This document shows, piece after piece, positions 12,144 to 23,523 of a stretch of DNA of 64,000 bases; position 1 is the stretch's first letter, and every line of letters starts with the position of its first letter. A program made the position numbers and the translations under genes. The DNA comes from Lentinus brumalis. Taxonomy: Eukaryota; Basidiomycota; Agaricomycetes; Polyporales; Polyporaceae. The stretch is taken from assembly GCA_001792895.1 (NCBI GenBank), contig MARA01000027.1, forward strand, positions 372,001-436,000, given 5' to 3'. The notes under the pieces were generated by a model. The model had not been told where the DNA came from. It did no database searches and was given only the letters and a program-made list of their open reading frames with translations.

Positions 12144-13313
12144 ATGACGATGTCCTCCACGGAACGACCACAGATGCCGGGCGCCGGGCATGAATCGAAC
12201 TCGTCCATCTCCAGGACCCCCGGACAAGAATCCACCTCGCCCTTCTCTGCCTCTTTCGATCCGAATGGCCCTACTCCCCCCATACAGTCGCGTGCGCTGC
12301 GCGAGAACCCACTCCACCCTAGCAGTGAGATCCGAGTCCCCGAGCACGAGACGAACTCATCCACCTCGACCCTCGTCACTTCCAACAGCACTCCCGGACA
12401 AGAGCTGCCCTCTCCCTTCTCTGCCTCCTTCGACCCGAATGGTTCCACACCCCCGATCCAGTCGCACGCGCTTGCGCTGCGCGAGAGTCCGCTCCAGCCC
12501 ATCACCGAGGTCTCGCTTCCTGGAGGCGGCGTCGACGTCAGCGCCCTGTGGGCCCACCGCCTTTCCGCATCGTTCGGGGCCATCGCAGACCAGATCGCAG
12601 CTGCGTCCCAGGCCCTCGCGACCGTCCCGGCAAGCGCGTCCGTGTCGGCTGCTCCGCTGCCGGTGGGGGAAACCAGCCACGCTGAGATCATCGCTATGAA
12701 GTCGCGGCTGGACATCATCGAGAGCACGCAGGCGAAGCTTGCGGCGGACCTGCAGCAAGTGCAAGCGCAACTTGCGCAGATCCAGGTGAATGGACACGGG
12801 CGGAACGGGCGCGCTGAGAAGCAGTCCGGAGACGTCACGGTCGTGGAGGTGGAGGGCGATGGCGGGAACGAGTTCAAGTCTGCGGCCGAGATCGCAATCG
12901 AGGAGCTGCAGAAGCGAGTCGACGGTGTGATTGACACCATCAAGCTTGAGTACGTATTCCACCCTGCGAGACTAAGCTCTCCTCCGCTGACGTCGGCTCT
13001 GTCGTTCGCAGTCAGGCAAGGCTGTACGCGCGGCTGCAGAACGCGACGGTCACGTCAAACAAGATGCTCATCAAGGCGCCCATGATGGCGAACGGGAAGA
13101 CCCCGCAGAACTTCCCGAGCACGAAGGGCGAGTTCGAACACCTGACGAGTGAGCATCGATTGCGAGATGCGCTTGAGCAATCACATACTGACGCTGCGAA
13201 CAGAGGAGCGCTACGAGCACCTGCTCAAGTCATACAACGTCCCCACCAAGGGTGACACGAACGCCAAACGCGAGGCACTGCGCGAGTTCATCGGGCTCAC
13301 GCCTGCGAACTGA
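12144..13313 (+). CDS. Coiled-coil protein of unknown function
   Basis: Not recognised as a named family. The N-terminal half is low-complexity and holds an internal duplication: two copies of a segment containing PFSASFDPNG.TPPIQS followed by LRE.PL (about residues 30-60 and 85-115). The middle holds a predicted coiled coil (MKSRLDIIESTQAKLAADLQ, then QVQAQLAQIQ). Two introns follow: GTACGT at about 12949 with acceptor CGCAG at about 13011, and GTGAGC at about 13150. The last exons read LYARLQNATVTSNK and then YEHLLKSYNVPTKGDTNAKR before the stop. ATGs at 12144 and 12150 are both possible starts. A strong open frame on the opposite strand (12140-12943) is a shadow caused by composition. Confidence 0.65.
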
Positions 13314-13881
13314 GCTCCTAAGTTCCGATGTTCATTTCCTTCCTCAGTATAGGCAAGAGCACATGCTACTTACTTGGACAAGTGGGGGCGCAGCGTTCAT
13401 ACACAAACGGCGCATGGACGCACCCGTAAGACTTTCAAGCATCCATTCTCCAATGTACATGTACGACAGTCTCGGATAGACAATAGACGTACGCGCCTTC
13501 TGCACTTCTGAGTACGCAACAGGTCACAACTGACTCTTGCGCCATCGCTCCGCCGTGTCGCACCGCAGGCGCCTTCGCTTTGGGTCGCTGTGAGTTCCTG
13601 ATCGTGTCAGTCGTCGCAGTCAGGATTCCTAGACTTACCGAATATTAGCCGGTGAAAGGGAAGTATGCGAAGGGAAGTATCACGTTCGTTACCTGATGAT
13701 AGCCCTGAAATAAGTAGTCAATCTCCAAACTGCTAGGCTGTATGATTCAGAACGCTACTCATGTCCGTTCAAACTCTACGAGTGCATCGTCACTGAGCCT
13801 CCACACTGAAGTCTCAGTTTGACACTGCTAGCGCTATAGGCAACATCAACGCCTCCGAAGCCACAAGGTTCCGCACGATAC
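13314..13881. other. Intergenic, no gene recognised
   Basis: Lies between the coiled-coil gene and the 3' end of the BTB pseudogene. Nothing recognisable on either strand. Confidence 0.45.
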
Positions 13882-14986
13882 TCACTTCCTAAAAGGATGC
13901 CACCTGGGGCTCGGAGGCGTTCCCCACCCTTCGACAGCGATACCAAGGAGTGCAGGCAATCCATCGAAGATGCGCTTCTGCTGCGCCACGTCCTCCGCTA
14001 TGAACGCTTGCTTGCACGATTCACAGACACCGGGAATGCGCGCGGACATATAGCCGGAGAAGAGTCCCATACATTCGGCATGTACAGCCCGGGGACAGGC
14101 CCCCCCTGAGATCAGAGTAGAAGCGACCGAAGGAGACGTTGTCGGCAGCGGTCTCGGTGCATCCCTGGCGGACCTTGGGGTCGAATAGCTGCCGAAAAGC
14201 GTGCACGCGTGCCTCAATGAGCTTGTCCTTTGCCTGGAAGCAGAGCCCCATGTCCGATGGGCTGAGGTGCTCTACAGTGAGCTCTGGTCGTGTGTAGCCG
14301 TCGACGATCTTCGAGCCAAGGGTGCAGCATTCAGCAATCGCCATGGGAAGAAGACTCGGGGCTTCGACGAGGCGGGCTAGGTTCACCACGGATATGGCTC
14401 GAGCGGGATTCGGCCGCGGTCCTCGACTAGCGCTTAGGTGTCTGGATAGACCTTCCGCAGCGCCCAAAGCGACTCGTGAAGAAGCTCGTCCATCTCGTAC
14501 TGAATGGCCATACGGAGGCAGGCGCACACATGGTCGCACGGGGTGTCTCCGATGTCGGTCAACCTGAGGAATAGTGAGAAGGGCAACTTGAAGGACATGA
14601 CAGCTCGCATGGAGAGATATGTACCGGATGCGTCTTCTAGGCATGAGCACCCTCAGCAGGCAGCGAACGTCGCATGAAGAATCGTATAGCGGGACTGTGA
14701 CGGGGCCGGAAGCGACATCCGAGGCTTCTGTCTGTGGTCGAGGAAGCGCAAACATGTCCCTGAAAATAGGAGAGTGCTGGACCAAGGGCCCCTTGTAGAG
14801 TTGTGATATGGTGTTTTCGGCCCTAACCAATATCGTCCCATCCTCGAACCTCAGTTCCGGATCGTAGTGAGGGGCCTGACTTGCTAAACGGAGACTGTAG
14901 GCCTCCAGGGCGGCGGCGCTCTCTGTCGCACTGGCGCTTTCTTCACGTCCTTTCGTTCGAGCTCTCTGAGCGACTGACTCCGACAT
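13882..14986 (-). pseudogene. BTB/POZ-domain protein, decayed copy
   Basis: Clear paralogue of the intact BTB gene at 51213-52302. The N-terminal BTB domain is readable (DGTILVRAENTISQLYKGPL, then VQHSPIFRDMF). The intron with donor GTACAT and acceptor CTCAG is conserved with the paralogue. Three lesions are visible on alignment. First, the codon after YPDT is TAA (14434-14436) where the paralogue has TAC. Second, the next stretch is shortened and shifts frame. Third, a run of seven C (14100-14106) sits where the frame shifts again, before the conserved tail SARIPGVCESCKQAFIAED. The start at 14986 is the first Met of the conserved N-terminus. The homopolymer alone could be a read error, but the stop codon and deletion together make a pseudogene the best call. 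Confidence 0.8.
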
Positions 14987-15774
14987 GACAGAAGAGCGAA
15001 GTCTCGGAGCCCGCAGGAGGCCAAGCGACCGTGAATGCCAGTGGAACTTGGATGAGGGAGCTCCGAACTTGGGAAATGGGCTCGACGCAAGGACCCTGGA
15101 CACCGGCAAAAGTCTGCGCGAATTTTGTCTTTCGCCTAAACACCCATATATGGCAATTCTAAGTGTTTTGGGGTTCCGGTCTTCCGGGGTCCTTGAAGCC
15201 ATTTACTTGAATCTCTTCCTTTTGCTCCCGGCTCCGCTTGTTAGTAGTACATCTCGCGGAATGCGAGAGCTAGCCTTGGAGATGCTGTAACCAGTAAGTA
15301 CTCACCACTGAGTGTAGTATATTTTGAACACAGACGCCTTTGAGTGTCGACTCATCATAATTGCAGGGAACTTTGTGCTGCCAGCGGCCTTCTGCGCATT
15401 GCCCCTGCGCTCATAATGACGAAGTCATCGTCAAACAACTCCCTCTGTACCTGTCGACAAAGCGGCTCAGACTGTGACGAAGGTACTATGTGGCGGAGCT
15501 TGGTACTGTGCAGGTGCCGAACACGTATCCCATGCCGAAGAGGGTTGTGCAGGCCGTCCAATTGGCGCTAGCAGCCGAGGACACTCCCGTTCCACTTGGC
15601 CCGCAGGCGCGAATGCATGACGAACGGAGGCGGCATGGGGCGAGCAGCACCCACACGGGGCGCGCACCTGCTGCCGTTCACAGACGGGGAACATACCCGC
15701 TCCGTGCGTGCGGAGGCGTCCCCCTGTATACCACTGCGAGTGCATCCGGACTTAACCATGGGCGCAACTGTTGG
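14987..15774. other. Intergenic, upstream region of the NRPS-like gene
   Basis: Divergent spacer between the BTB pseudogene and the NRPS-like gene. No gene recognised; the frames seen are short and motif-free. Confidence 0.45.
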
Positions 15775-15782
15775 TATATATA
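15775..15782 (+). promoter_or_regulatory. TATA box of the NRPS-like gene
   Basis: TATATATA about 100 bases upstream of the ATG at 15884, on the coding strand. Confidence 0.5.
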
Positions 15783-15883
15783 GATCACAGCGTCGATCGA
15801 GGTATGCCATCATCATTATCCCGACATACTTCTCCTCACCTTCTTCTGTTTTGCTAAATCTACCCTTGCGAATCCGCAGCACG

Positions 15884-18800
15884 ATGTCTTCCGCACCTTC
15901 GGCCCAGTCTGCCGTCACTGCGCCTCAAGGCGTCACAAGCACGACATGGACCGCTCCTCCATTCTTCGGTGATCTGACGATCCCCGAGCTCTACGCCTTT
16001 CATGCGGAGAAGAGCCCGAACCATCCGGTTGTTGCCTTCGACGAGGAGGACGGCTCAATCACGACGCTCACCTACACGGACGTCTTCCGCGGTATCCGCA
16101 AGGCTGCGCACTTCGTCTCGAAAGTTGCCCCGCACCAGCCAGCCACCGAGCGCCATGTCGTCGGCATCCTGGCCATAGCTGGTGAGCGTTCGGTCCCGCT
16201 ATCCCCGCCCAATGACAGCGCGCTGATCGATGTACTGGACATGTGCAGACTCCACGACTTATCTGACGCTCATTGTGGGCATGATGTACCTTGGACTCAC
16301 ACCGTTCCCCCTCTCAGCCCGGAACTCAGCCGCTGCTGTGGCGCACCTCGTTCGCGCGACCGGCATCCATGAGCTCCTCGTGAGCAGTGATGCCGGCATG
16401 CAGCGTGTTGCGCAGGAGGCGAAGGAAGAGCTCGAGAAAGACGGTTATCGCGTCGAGCTCTTGCCGATGCCTGAATATGGGCAGCTGTACAACGAGGACG
16501 CGGTCCCCGCTGGTGTCGCAATGGGCACTTTGAGCGGGGACAACCAAGCGCTCATCATACACTCTTCGGGTACGTTGACCTATTCGCTGAACGGAGATTG
16601 AAGCTGATTGGATCCAGGGTCCACCTCCTTTCCAAAGCCCATCCCGATCACACATCGTAACTTCGCTCGTTGGGCCTTCGCTCCGTGTACGTATACTCTG
16701 CCTTCGCTCCATCTGCGACATCTGACCATGCTTCGTTGCAGACTTCGGAGATGTTGATATTTGTGGCACTCATGTCTCCTTGCACGCGCTTCCTCTCTTC
16801 CGTGAGTCAACGCGACAGGCATTCTTTCAATCGCTCAAACTAATCAGGCTCCAACAGACGTCGTGGGCACTTTCGCTATCACTTGTGCCGTACGTTCCTG
16901 GCTCAGTGTCCTGTGTCATCACATACTAACGTCCATAACCTCAGGTTGGAACCGGGGTGGTCATCAACGTATTCCGGCCCTCGTCACCCCCGATCGTGTC
17001 TACTCCCGATACACTGCTGAATGCAGCGATCGCTTCCAAGTCCGAATTCCTGGTCTGCGTGCCTACTTTCATCGAGGTATCACTCTTCTTTTCTACGCTC
17101 GTGGAGTTTCTCTGATTCCCTATCGGTCAGGCATGGGCTCGCGATCCGGCGAACATCCCAGCATTGAAGTCGTTCCGCAACATCGTATGTCTGCCGGGTC
17201 GATGAAGAGATTTTGTTTTCTGACTACAATTCCCCCTGGGGCCTGGCCAGATGTACGCAGGCGCGCCACTGAACAAGCAAGTTGGAGACCAGCTCGTCAG
17301 CGAGGGCGTGAAAATCATCACTGTATATGGGCTGTCCGTACACGTTCGCCTTGACCACCTTGAAGGTATCCCCTTACTGACGACGTCCGTTCCAGAACTG
17401 AGACCGGTGCCTCCACCAAGCATTTCCGCGACTTTGACAAGACGGACCCTCGTGACTGGGACTACATCACGCTCTCACCTCATCTCGGGATCGAACGCGT
17501 CTACCAAGAGGGACAGCCGGGAGTGTTCGAGCTCGTGTTCGTGGTACGTGCAGCCGGGTCTCTGCTGGGAAAGTGTAGCTGACTGCCTTGGTCATGCAAA
17601 AGGAGTCTCTGTTGGCAACTCCCAACGTCTTCAACACGACCTTGAACGGTCGGCCGGCGTATTCGACCAGCGACTTGATGGAGGAGCATCCTACGAACCC
17701 GGCTCTCTTCAGGGTACTGGGACGGGCTGACGACCAGATCATCCTGTCTACGGGAGAGAAGGTGTGTTGTCATCAGTCACAATAGGCTCATCCGATGCTA
17801 ACGTCTGGACTTCCTAGACGAACCCAGTTCCTTTGGGTAAGCTCAGCCTCAGCTCCACGAAGCATGTCGTCTCACCTCTTGACAGAAACTATCATATCGC
17901 AGGATCCGAACGTCCAAGTTGCACTCATGTTCGGGCGCGGACGCTTCCAGAACGGCATAATCGTACAGCCGAAGGAACCGTTCGATTCGGCTGACGAGGC
18001 GAAGCTGGAGGCATTCCGGAACAAGATCTGGTACGCGCTGACAATTCATGTCATACTACGAATTCCTGATGCTCATTCACTTCGCAGGCCAGCGGTCGAA
18101 CGCGCGAACAAATTCGCTCCATCCCATTCGCGCATTTTCAAAGAGGTAACTACTTGCCTACTACTTCATCGCAGACCGAAGGCTCACTGGAGTGCAGATG
18201 ATCACTGTCACGAACCCGTCGAAGCCGTTCCAGTATACTGCCAAGGGAACACCCCGTCGCCACGTCTGCTTGGAGGACTACGCAGAGGAGATCGAGGAAG
18301 TGTATAGAAAGGTTGAAGAGTCGTCACAGGTGAACGTTGCTACTCCCGCGACCTGGACGGACGAGACCGCTCGCGAGTACGTGCGCGATGTCGTACGGAG
18401 CGTTATGAAGGCGCCCCAGATTCGAGATGAGGACGACTTCTTCCAACATGGAGGCGACAGGTGAGCGGATCACCCACCGCATGGACGGTAGATATCAGTG
18501 CTGATATACGATGTGAAGCTTGCAAGCGACGTACATCCGCAACACCATTCTCTCTGCGCTCCGGACGACCACGAAGATCTCCGTCCACGACATCCCATCC
18601 AACTTCGTCTACACGAATCCGACTATTGCGGCTCTCGCGAACTTCCTCCAGGGCATAATCTCCGGGAAAGGCGTTGACAAGGACGCTGAACGTGCAGCCC
18701 GGATCGCACAGATGGAGACGATGCTCAACAAGTACAGCGCCGAGTTCAAGAAGCCGCAGTGGACTTCCTCTCAGGCTGGAAGCACGCGGTCAGGGGAGAC

Positions 18801-20107
18801 CGTGCTGATCACGGGAACTACCGGACGTCTAGGCTCGCATCTTCTCTCGCAGATGCTGCAGAATCTTGAGGTTGTTCGCGTCTATGCTCTGAACCGCGGA
18901 GCCCCAGGGGGCTCTGCTAAGGTTCGGGAGCGGCAGGCAGAGGCGTTCAAGATGTGGGGTCTTGACGAGAGCCTGCTTGCGAGCAAGGTTTCGTTCCACA
19001 CCGCAGACCTGACTCTGCCCTACTTCGGCCTCGATGAGGCGGTGTTTGTCGAGGTCAGCCGTTTCCCTAAAACTCTACTTCGTACCAAAACTCATATCGT
19101 CTGGCAGATGCGTGGGTCTGTGACAGCTATTTTGCACAATGGTACGTCATAACATGGTCCCCGGGTACAGTTCTAGAACTCACCTCGATGCAGCATGGAG
19201 AGTCGACTTCAACGTATCTCTGCCGTCGTTCGAACCGCTCATCGCCGGAGCGCGAAAGCTACTGGACTTCGCACTCGAGTCCCCAGTCGCCGGCGGACCG
19301 AGGGTGCTCTTTGTCAGCTCCATCAGCGCGATTATCAGTACGTCTTTGGCTTTCCATTCTCCCGCTCCCCGTGCTGACACACTGTACCACCAGACTACCC
19401 GGCTGCAGGGCCTGTTCCGGAGACCCTGGACTTCGGTCCTGAGGTGGCGGTCGGCCTCGGCTACGGGGAGAGCAAGTGGGTGACCGAGCAGCTCTTCGGG
19501 CGCGCGGCCAAGGCCACCGGGTTGCGGACTACAGCCGTCCGTGTCGGACAGCTCAGTGGCGACACTCGCGTGGGAGGGTGGAACGTCAAGGAGTGGGTCC
19601 CCGCCATCGTGCGAGGCAGTCAACTCCTCGGGTCCGTGCCAAAGCTAGACGACGTGAGTGGTCTGCATGCAATGTCGTCCGCGTAGCTGACACATGCTGC
19701 TCCAGACTATTTCGTGGGTGCCCGTCGACGTTGCGGCGTCTACCCTTCTGGAAGTGCTCCACAGCGACGAGCGCATCGTCCACCTTACTTCCCCGCGGCC
19801 TGTCGCTTGGAGCGACATCTTCAAGCCCATCGCTGCCAAGCTCAACGTGCCCCTCGTTCCGGCTTCGGAGTGGCTTGAGCGCCTTCGCGCTGACGCTGCA
19901 CGTTCCGAGTCGCAGTCGCGTGGGCACGAGTCTGCGCACGCGCTCATCGACTTCTTTGAGGCGACGTTCTCCGAGAAGGAGGTCCTGTTCGGGACTGAGA
20001 AGGTCGTCAAGGTGTCGCCGAGTCTCAGGAACATGCAGGCGCTTGGCAAAGCGGATGCACTGCAGTGGTTGGAATTCTGGGAGAAGCTCGGGTTCCTGCA
20101 GTTGTAG
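15884..20107 (+). CDS. NRPS-like carboxylic acid reductase (adenylation-thiolation-reductase)
   Basis: Multi-exon gene for a single-module A-T-R enzyme: ATP activates a carboxylic acid, it is loaded on phosphopantetheine, then reduced with NAD(P)H and released. Adenylation motifs appear in order: HSSG + STSFPKPI across an intron (A3), GSTETG (A5), STSDLMEEHP (A7) and LGRADDQIILSTGEK (A8). The carrier motif is DDFFQHGGDSLQA, with the Ser that takes the cofactor. The reductase domain opens GETVLITGTTGRLGSHLL and has YGESKWVTEQL, the YxxxK catalytic pair. The frame is intact across roughly a dozen GT-AG introns to the final LGFLQL. There is no condensation or thioesterase domain. It resembles basidiomycete aryl or amino acid reductases related to Lys2. 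No biosynthetic partners lie next to it, so the substrate cannot be inferred. Confidence 0.88.
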
Positions 20108-20164
20108 TTCGTATGTAGGTGCAGATCTCTGCGCCCCTCGTATCTATCGTGTACTAATGAATTA

Positions 20165-20232
20165 CTAGCATACGGTCGGAGACAGGGGGCTCGCTTCGAG
20201 TGCTCCAGGTCAGGCGCGTGGTGTCCGACCGT
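20165..20232 (-). other. Helitron 3' terminal hairpin and CTAG end
   Basis: The inverted repeat ACGGTCGGAGAC (20172-20183) and GTGTCCGACCGT (20221-20232) pairs 11 of 12 bases. On the minus strand it is followed four bases later by CTAG and then T. Helitrons end in CTRR next to T after a terminal hairpin. The loop here is longer than usual, with a smaller CTCG/CGAG hairpin inside it. The end lies 58 bases after the NRPS-like stop codon. Confidence 0.6.
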
Positions 20233-20266
20233 GTGAGATGGTTATGTGAAATGTCAAGCATTGCAG

Positions 20267-23158
20267 CTAGTTAGGATATCTACGCCGGAGGTCGTCGGTA
20301 CGCTGTTGTAACCCCTTCCCACCCAACTTCTGTACCCGCGAGAAGTCGACCTTGTCCACCAGCATAAGGGTGTCGAGAGACTTGACGCGTGACAGTGCGA
20401 CGAAAGTGAGTCCCGAACAGAATTCCGACGTTCCCAAGCCGATCTTGGCGCGCGAGATCGTTAAACCCTGCGACTTGTGCACGGTGACAGCCCAGGCCAA
20501 GCGCAGGGGCAGCTGCGTACGTGCGAGAGTCCGCCCCTTTCCCTCGAACGTCGTCTTGATTGCAGTGATGGGCACGACGGGGACGCCTTCCGGGAAGCCA
20601 GGACGAGGCTCAGTGCGCCAGAGCGTCGGTCCTGAGTACGTCGGGCAGGACACGAGGACGGCGACGGGGAGTTCTGCACGCTGTGATCCCTCAGCCCAGA
20701 CGACATCCTCTACGAGGCCGGTTGCTCCGTTGACGAGGCCTAGAAGGCAGGTTAGGAATAGATAGCATGGGATGGAAGGAGACGCACCGTGTTCCTGCCA
20801 GACATTGCGAGTAATCATGACCCTGGCCCCGCGTGCCAGTATGACCTCTGCTTCCAAGCCGGCGGCATCTTCTGCTGAGGCCTTAATTGCGTCTGGACCT
20901 CCGTCGTGCTTGGCTTTGATACGGGCGCATGGACGACCGAGTGCCTCGAGCTGCTTGAAATTGGCGGCTTCGACAGCTTCAGACTTGGTGAATAGACACA
21001 TTGCATCGTTGAAGGAAGAACGTTCTGCGACAGGAAGTCGGCCTTCAAAGCGCGTCAGGAGGAGCTTCCAGTCGTCCACGGTGAGTCCACCGTTGCGTGC
21101 GTGTTCGAGCATGCTGCGAAACCGTTGCTGCTGCTCGGACTCCCCTTGCTGCCGATGCACAACTTCTAGGCGGAAACTCTCGGTAAAGGACATGTACAGT
21201 GTGCTCCCGTCTCGACTAGCTTGCGCATTGTGGGAGGTCTGAGCTGAAGGACAAGGAGGTGCGTAGAGAGGACGGTCGCCAACGGGAGGGAGCTGGGCGA
21301 AGTCGCCAAAGAGAGCAACATGGCAGTTACCAAAGGGGCTGTCCACTGCCTTCAGCTGGCGCAGACGCGAATCGACTTTAGGCAGGATGCGTTGGCCGAT
21401 CATGGACTTCTCGTCGAATAGCACGAAGTGAACTCCTTGAAAGTTCTGCTGGAAAGTCGTGAGTCGAGATCCGGACAGAGGGGCAAAGGAGCTTCCAGAG
21501 CTGGCGGGTAAAGACAAAGCAGAGTGTATAGTTCGTCCGCCAATATTCCATGCTGCAACGCCGGAAGGTGCAAGGACACGGATAGGGTCAGGTAGACCGC
21601 GGTCGGCAGCCATGCGACGGAGCTCTTGACATATCGCCCGAATAAGGTAAGTTTTCCCACACCCTGCGGTGCCGTCAATGTTGAGGCGCAGAGGTTCGAT
21701 GTTGCCACCATCCAGGACTGTTGTGTATGCGTCCACGAAGCGGTCAAACACTACCCTCTGCTCTTGCTCAAGGGTTGATATATCGACTGGAGTGCTGTCG
21801 TCCTCAATGGTGTGGTCTTGGCCCGCCGCCTCTCGTCGCTTGTCCGCAACGTAGGATGCCATGCGCTCAACATCAGGCCAGCGAGCTCGGGCTTCATCCG
21901 TATTCCACGCGCTATCGATTGGGCGGTGTCCCAGGTCGCTTGCATCAAAGACCGGGAGTGCAGCATTGGGAAATAGTCGTGCAAAGAGCTGCCAATCTGC
22001 CTCTTCCATCATAAACGCGTCGGGATCGGGTTCAATATCTTCATCCTCGTCTTCGTCCTCGGCAGCTGTGCCTCGGCTTTCATGTTCAATATCTCGGAGA
22101 GTGTCAGGTGCGTGTGCATGTTGCTGGTGCAGACACTCCTCAAACAACTCGCGCCAGGTTCGTTCGCTATTGTCTTCATCCCGTGTCAACTGCCCGAGTG
22201 CCGTGAATGGATGGTGGAGGAGGATCTTGGTGCAGCAATAATCCTCATAGTGAGGATCATCTGGACTCGGTGAGTATCTCGGGTACACGCGCAGTATTAC
22301 CTTTGTTGAGCTCCGTCGTTTACGCCACTCCTTATTCCTCCAGGTATATGATGTAAAGAGTTGGTTCATGGACAGTGCAGCCAGTGATTCATCGCGACTC
22401 GTGTACCTGTTCAGACTGGTAAGTCTAAAGCTACTACTCAGTAGGAGCTCTCATTGCTTACCGCTGGATCCAGGAGTGCCCTGTGAGAGCTTGGCCTTGT
22501 GCGCCGTCTTCGTCAGCGGCCTCAGATGTGTCTTCGGCAGCAAGCGCTCTGAGAGAACCGTCCCCAGCAAGGTTGAGACTTTGGAATGTGACCGACGTCC
22601 TGACCAGTGGGGTTCCGAGGAGCAGGTGAGCAGTTTCCTGGGCAGAATACATACGTTCACCGAGCATCTTATTCAATAGCTTCTGGCATGCAGATTGGGC
22701 GCTGCTGGATGCTTGGGCCGCGCCGACAATCTCCGAGAGCAAGGCAGGAAATGCAGGAGCACCGGACTCTGCCTTTGAGGCATATTTCGCGATGTAACTG
22801 ATACTCGCCGGTGAGTGCCTGTATCGAGGAGGATCCTGACGACTCACCTCAATGCAGCTTCTTGACTAAGGACAGGCTTGAGGTCAACATTCGCCCTCCA
22901 TGCATAAATCATAGCGCGATTGTGGGGGTTCAAGATCGGGTCGTTGCGGCGTGGTTCGAAACGCACTCGGCCCTTGCTGTCAAATCCCATGCCGGCGGTG
23001 TCTCGACAGTCAAACGGATAGTCGAAGCGACAGGCGGTCCGGGTGTCTGTTGATCCAGGAACCTTGCGCTTAACTTCGCAGTATCCTGGGGTGCACTTCG
23101 TATGTCGTTCTACCCAGTTCAGCAGATGTGCAAGCTCAGCTTTAGTGCCCTGCAGGTC
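20267..23158 (-). pseudogene. Helitron Rep-helicase, C-terminal part (Rep motif 3 and Pif1-like helicase)
   Basis: C-terminal half of the Helitron replicase, cut off from its N-terminal half by the KDZ element. Predicted exons are 23158-22848, 22797-22462 and 22406-20267, totalling 929 codons with the stop. The first exon continues the Rep region (LLNWVERHTKCTPGYC). The second opens with YIAKYASKAE, which matches Rep motif 3 (YxxxY) with the catalytic tyrosines. The third carries a Pif1/RecD-like helicase: Walker A GTAGCGKT, Walker B region LFDEKSMI, GDFAQLPPVG, and the late motif AVTVHKSQGLTI. The protein would nick and unwind DNA for rolling-circle transposition. No internal stop exists, but without the separated start and HUH motif it cannot work in cis. 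Confidence 0.88.
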
Positions 23159-23165
23159 GGAATAA

Positions 23166-23191
23166 CACAAATATCACTTAGTTTGTTTAAC
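23166..23191 (+). repeat. KDZ element left terminal inverted repeat
   Basis: Starts CACAAATATCACTTAG and continues GTTTGTTTAAC. The core TCACTTAGTTTGTT matches the reverse complement of the right end (45517-45542), and the outermost CA is shared. Confidence 0.85.
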
Positions 23192-23480
23192 TTTCTCGCA
23201 TTAGTTGATGTAAAACAGTGTTAAACATATGCATTAGTCCACGCATCGAGACTACAACGAAACCAAATTCATGACAACGGTCTCTGCGTGTTTCTACACT
23301 AAACACCGTTAAACCGTGCTAAATAACTTGTTTAACCCTGTTTAACAGCTCGTTTACTCGCGCTAATATGTCGTTTAACATTGCGGTTGAACCGGTGTTA
23401 AGCAACTTTAACCACCTCCGGCGCTTACCTAGTTCAACGAAATGTTTAACATAGCCGTTCAGTTCTGTTGAACAGCGTAT
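23181..23480. repeat. KDZ left subterminal GTTTAAC repeat region
   Basis: About ten copies of GTTTAAC, GTTAAAC or close variants occur in both orientations within 300 bases, along with CATTAGT repeats shared with the right end. These are plausible transposase-binding sites. No gene here. Confidence 0.7.
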
Positions 23481-23523
23481 GTCCATTCTATGATACCTAT
23501 AACATGTAACTCCATGTAACGTC

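Noticed and set aside
12140..12943. Long open frame on the minus strand (267 codons)
   Set aside because: It is antisense to the coiled-coil gene, Ser/Cys-rich without motifs, and explained by the high GC and codon bias of the plus-strand gene.
15884..20107. A larger biosynthetic gene cluster around the NRPS-like gene
   Set aside because: Neighbours are a coiled-coil protein, a BTB pseudogene and a Helitron; no P450, oxidase, transferase or transporter is seen.
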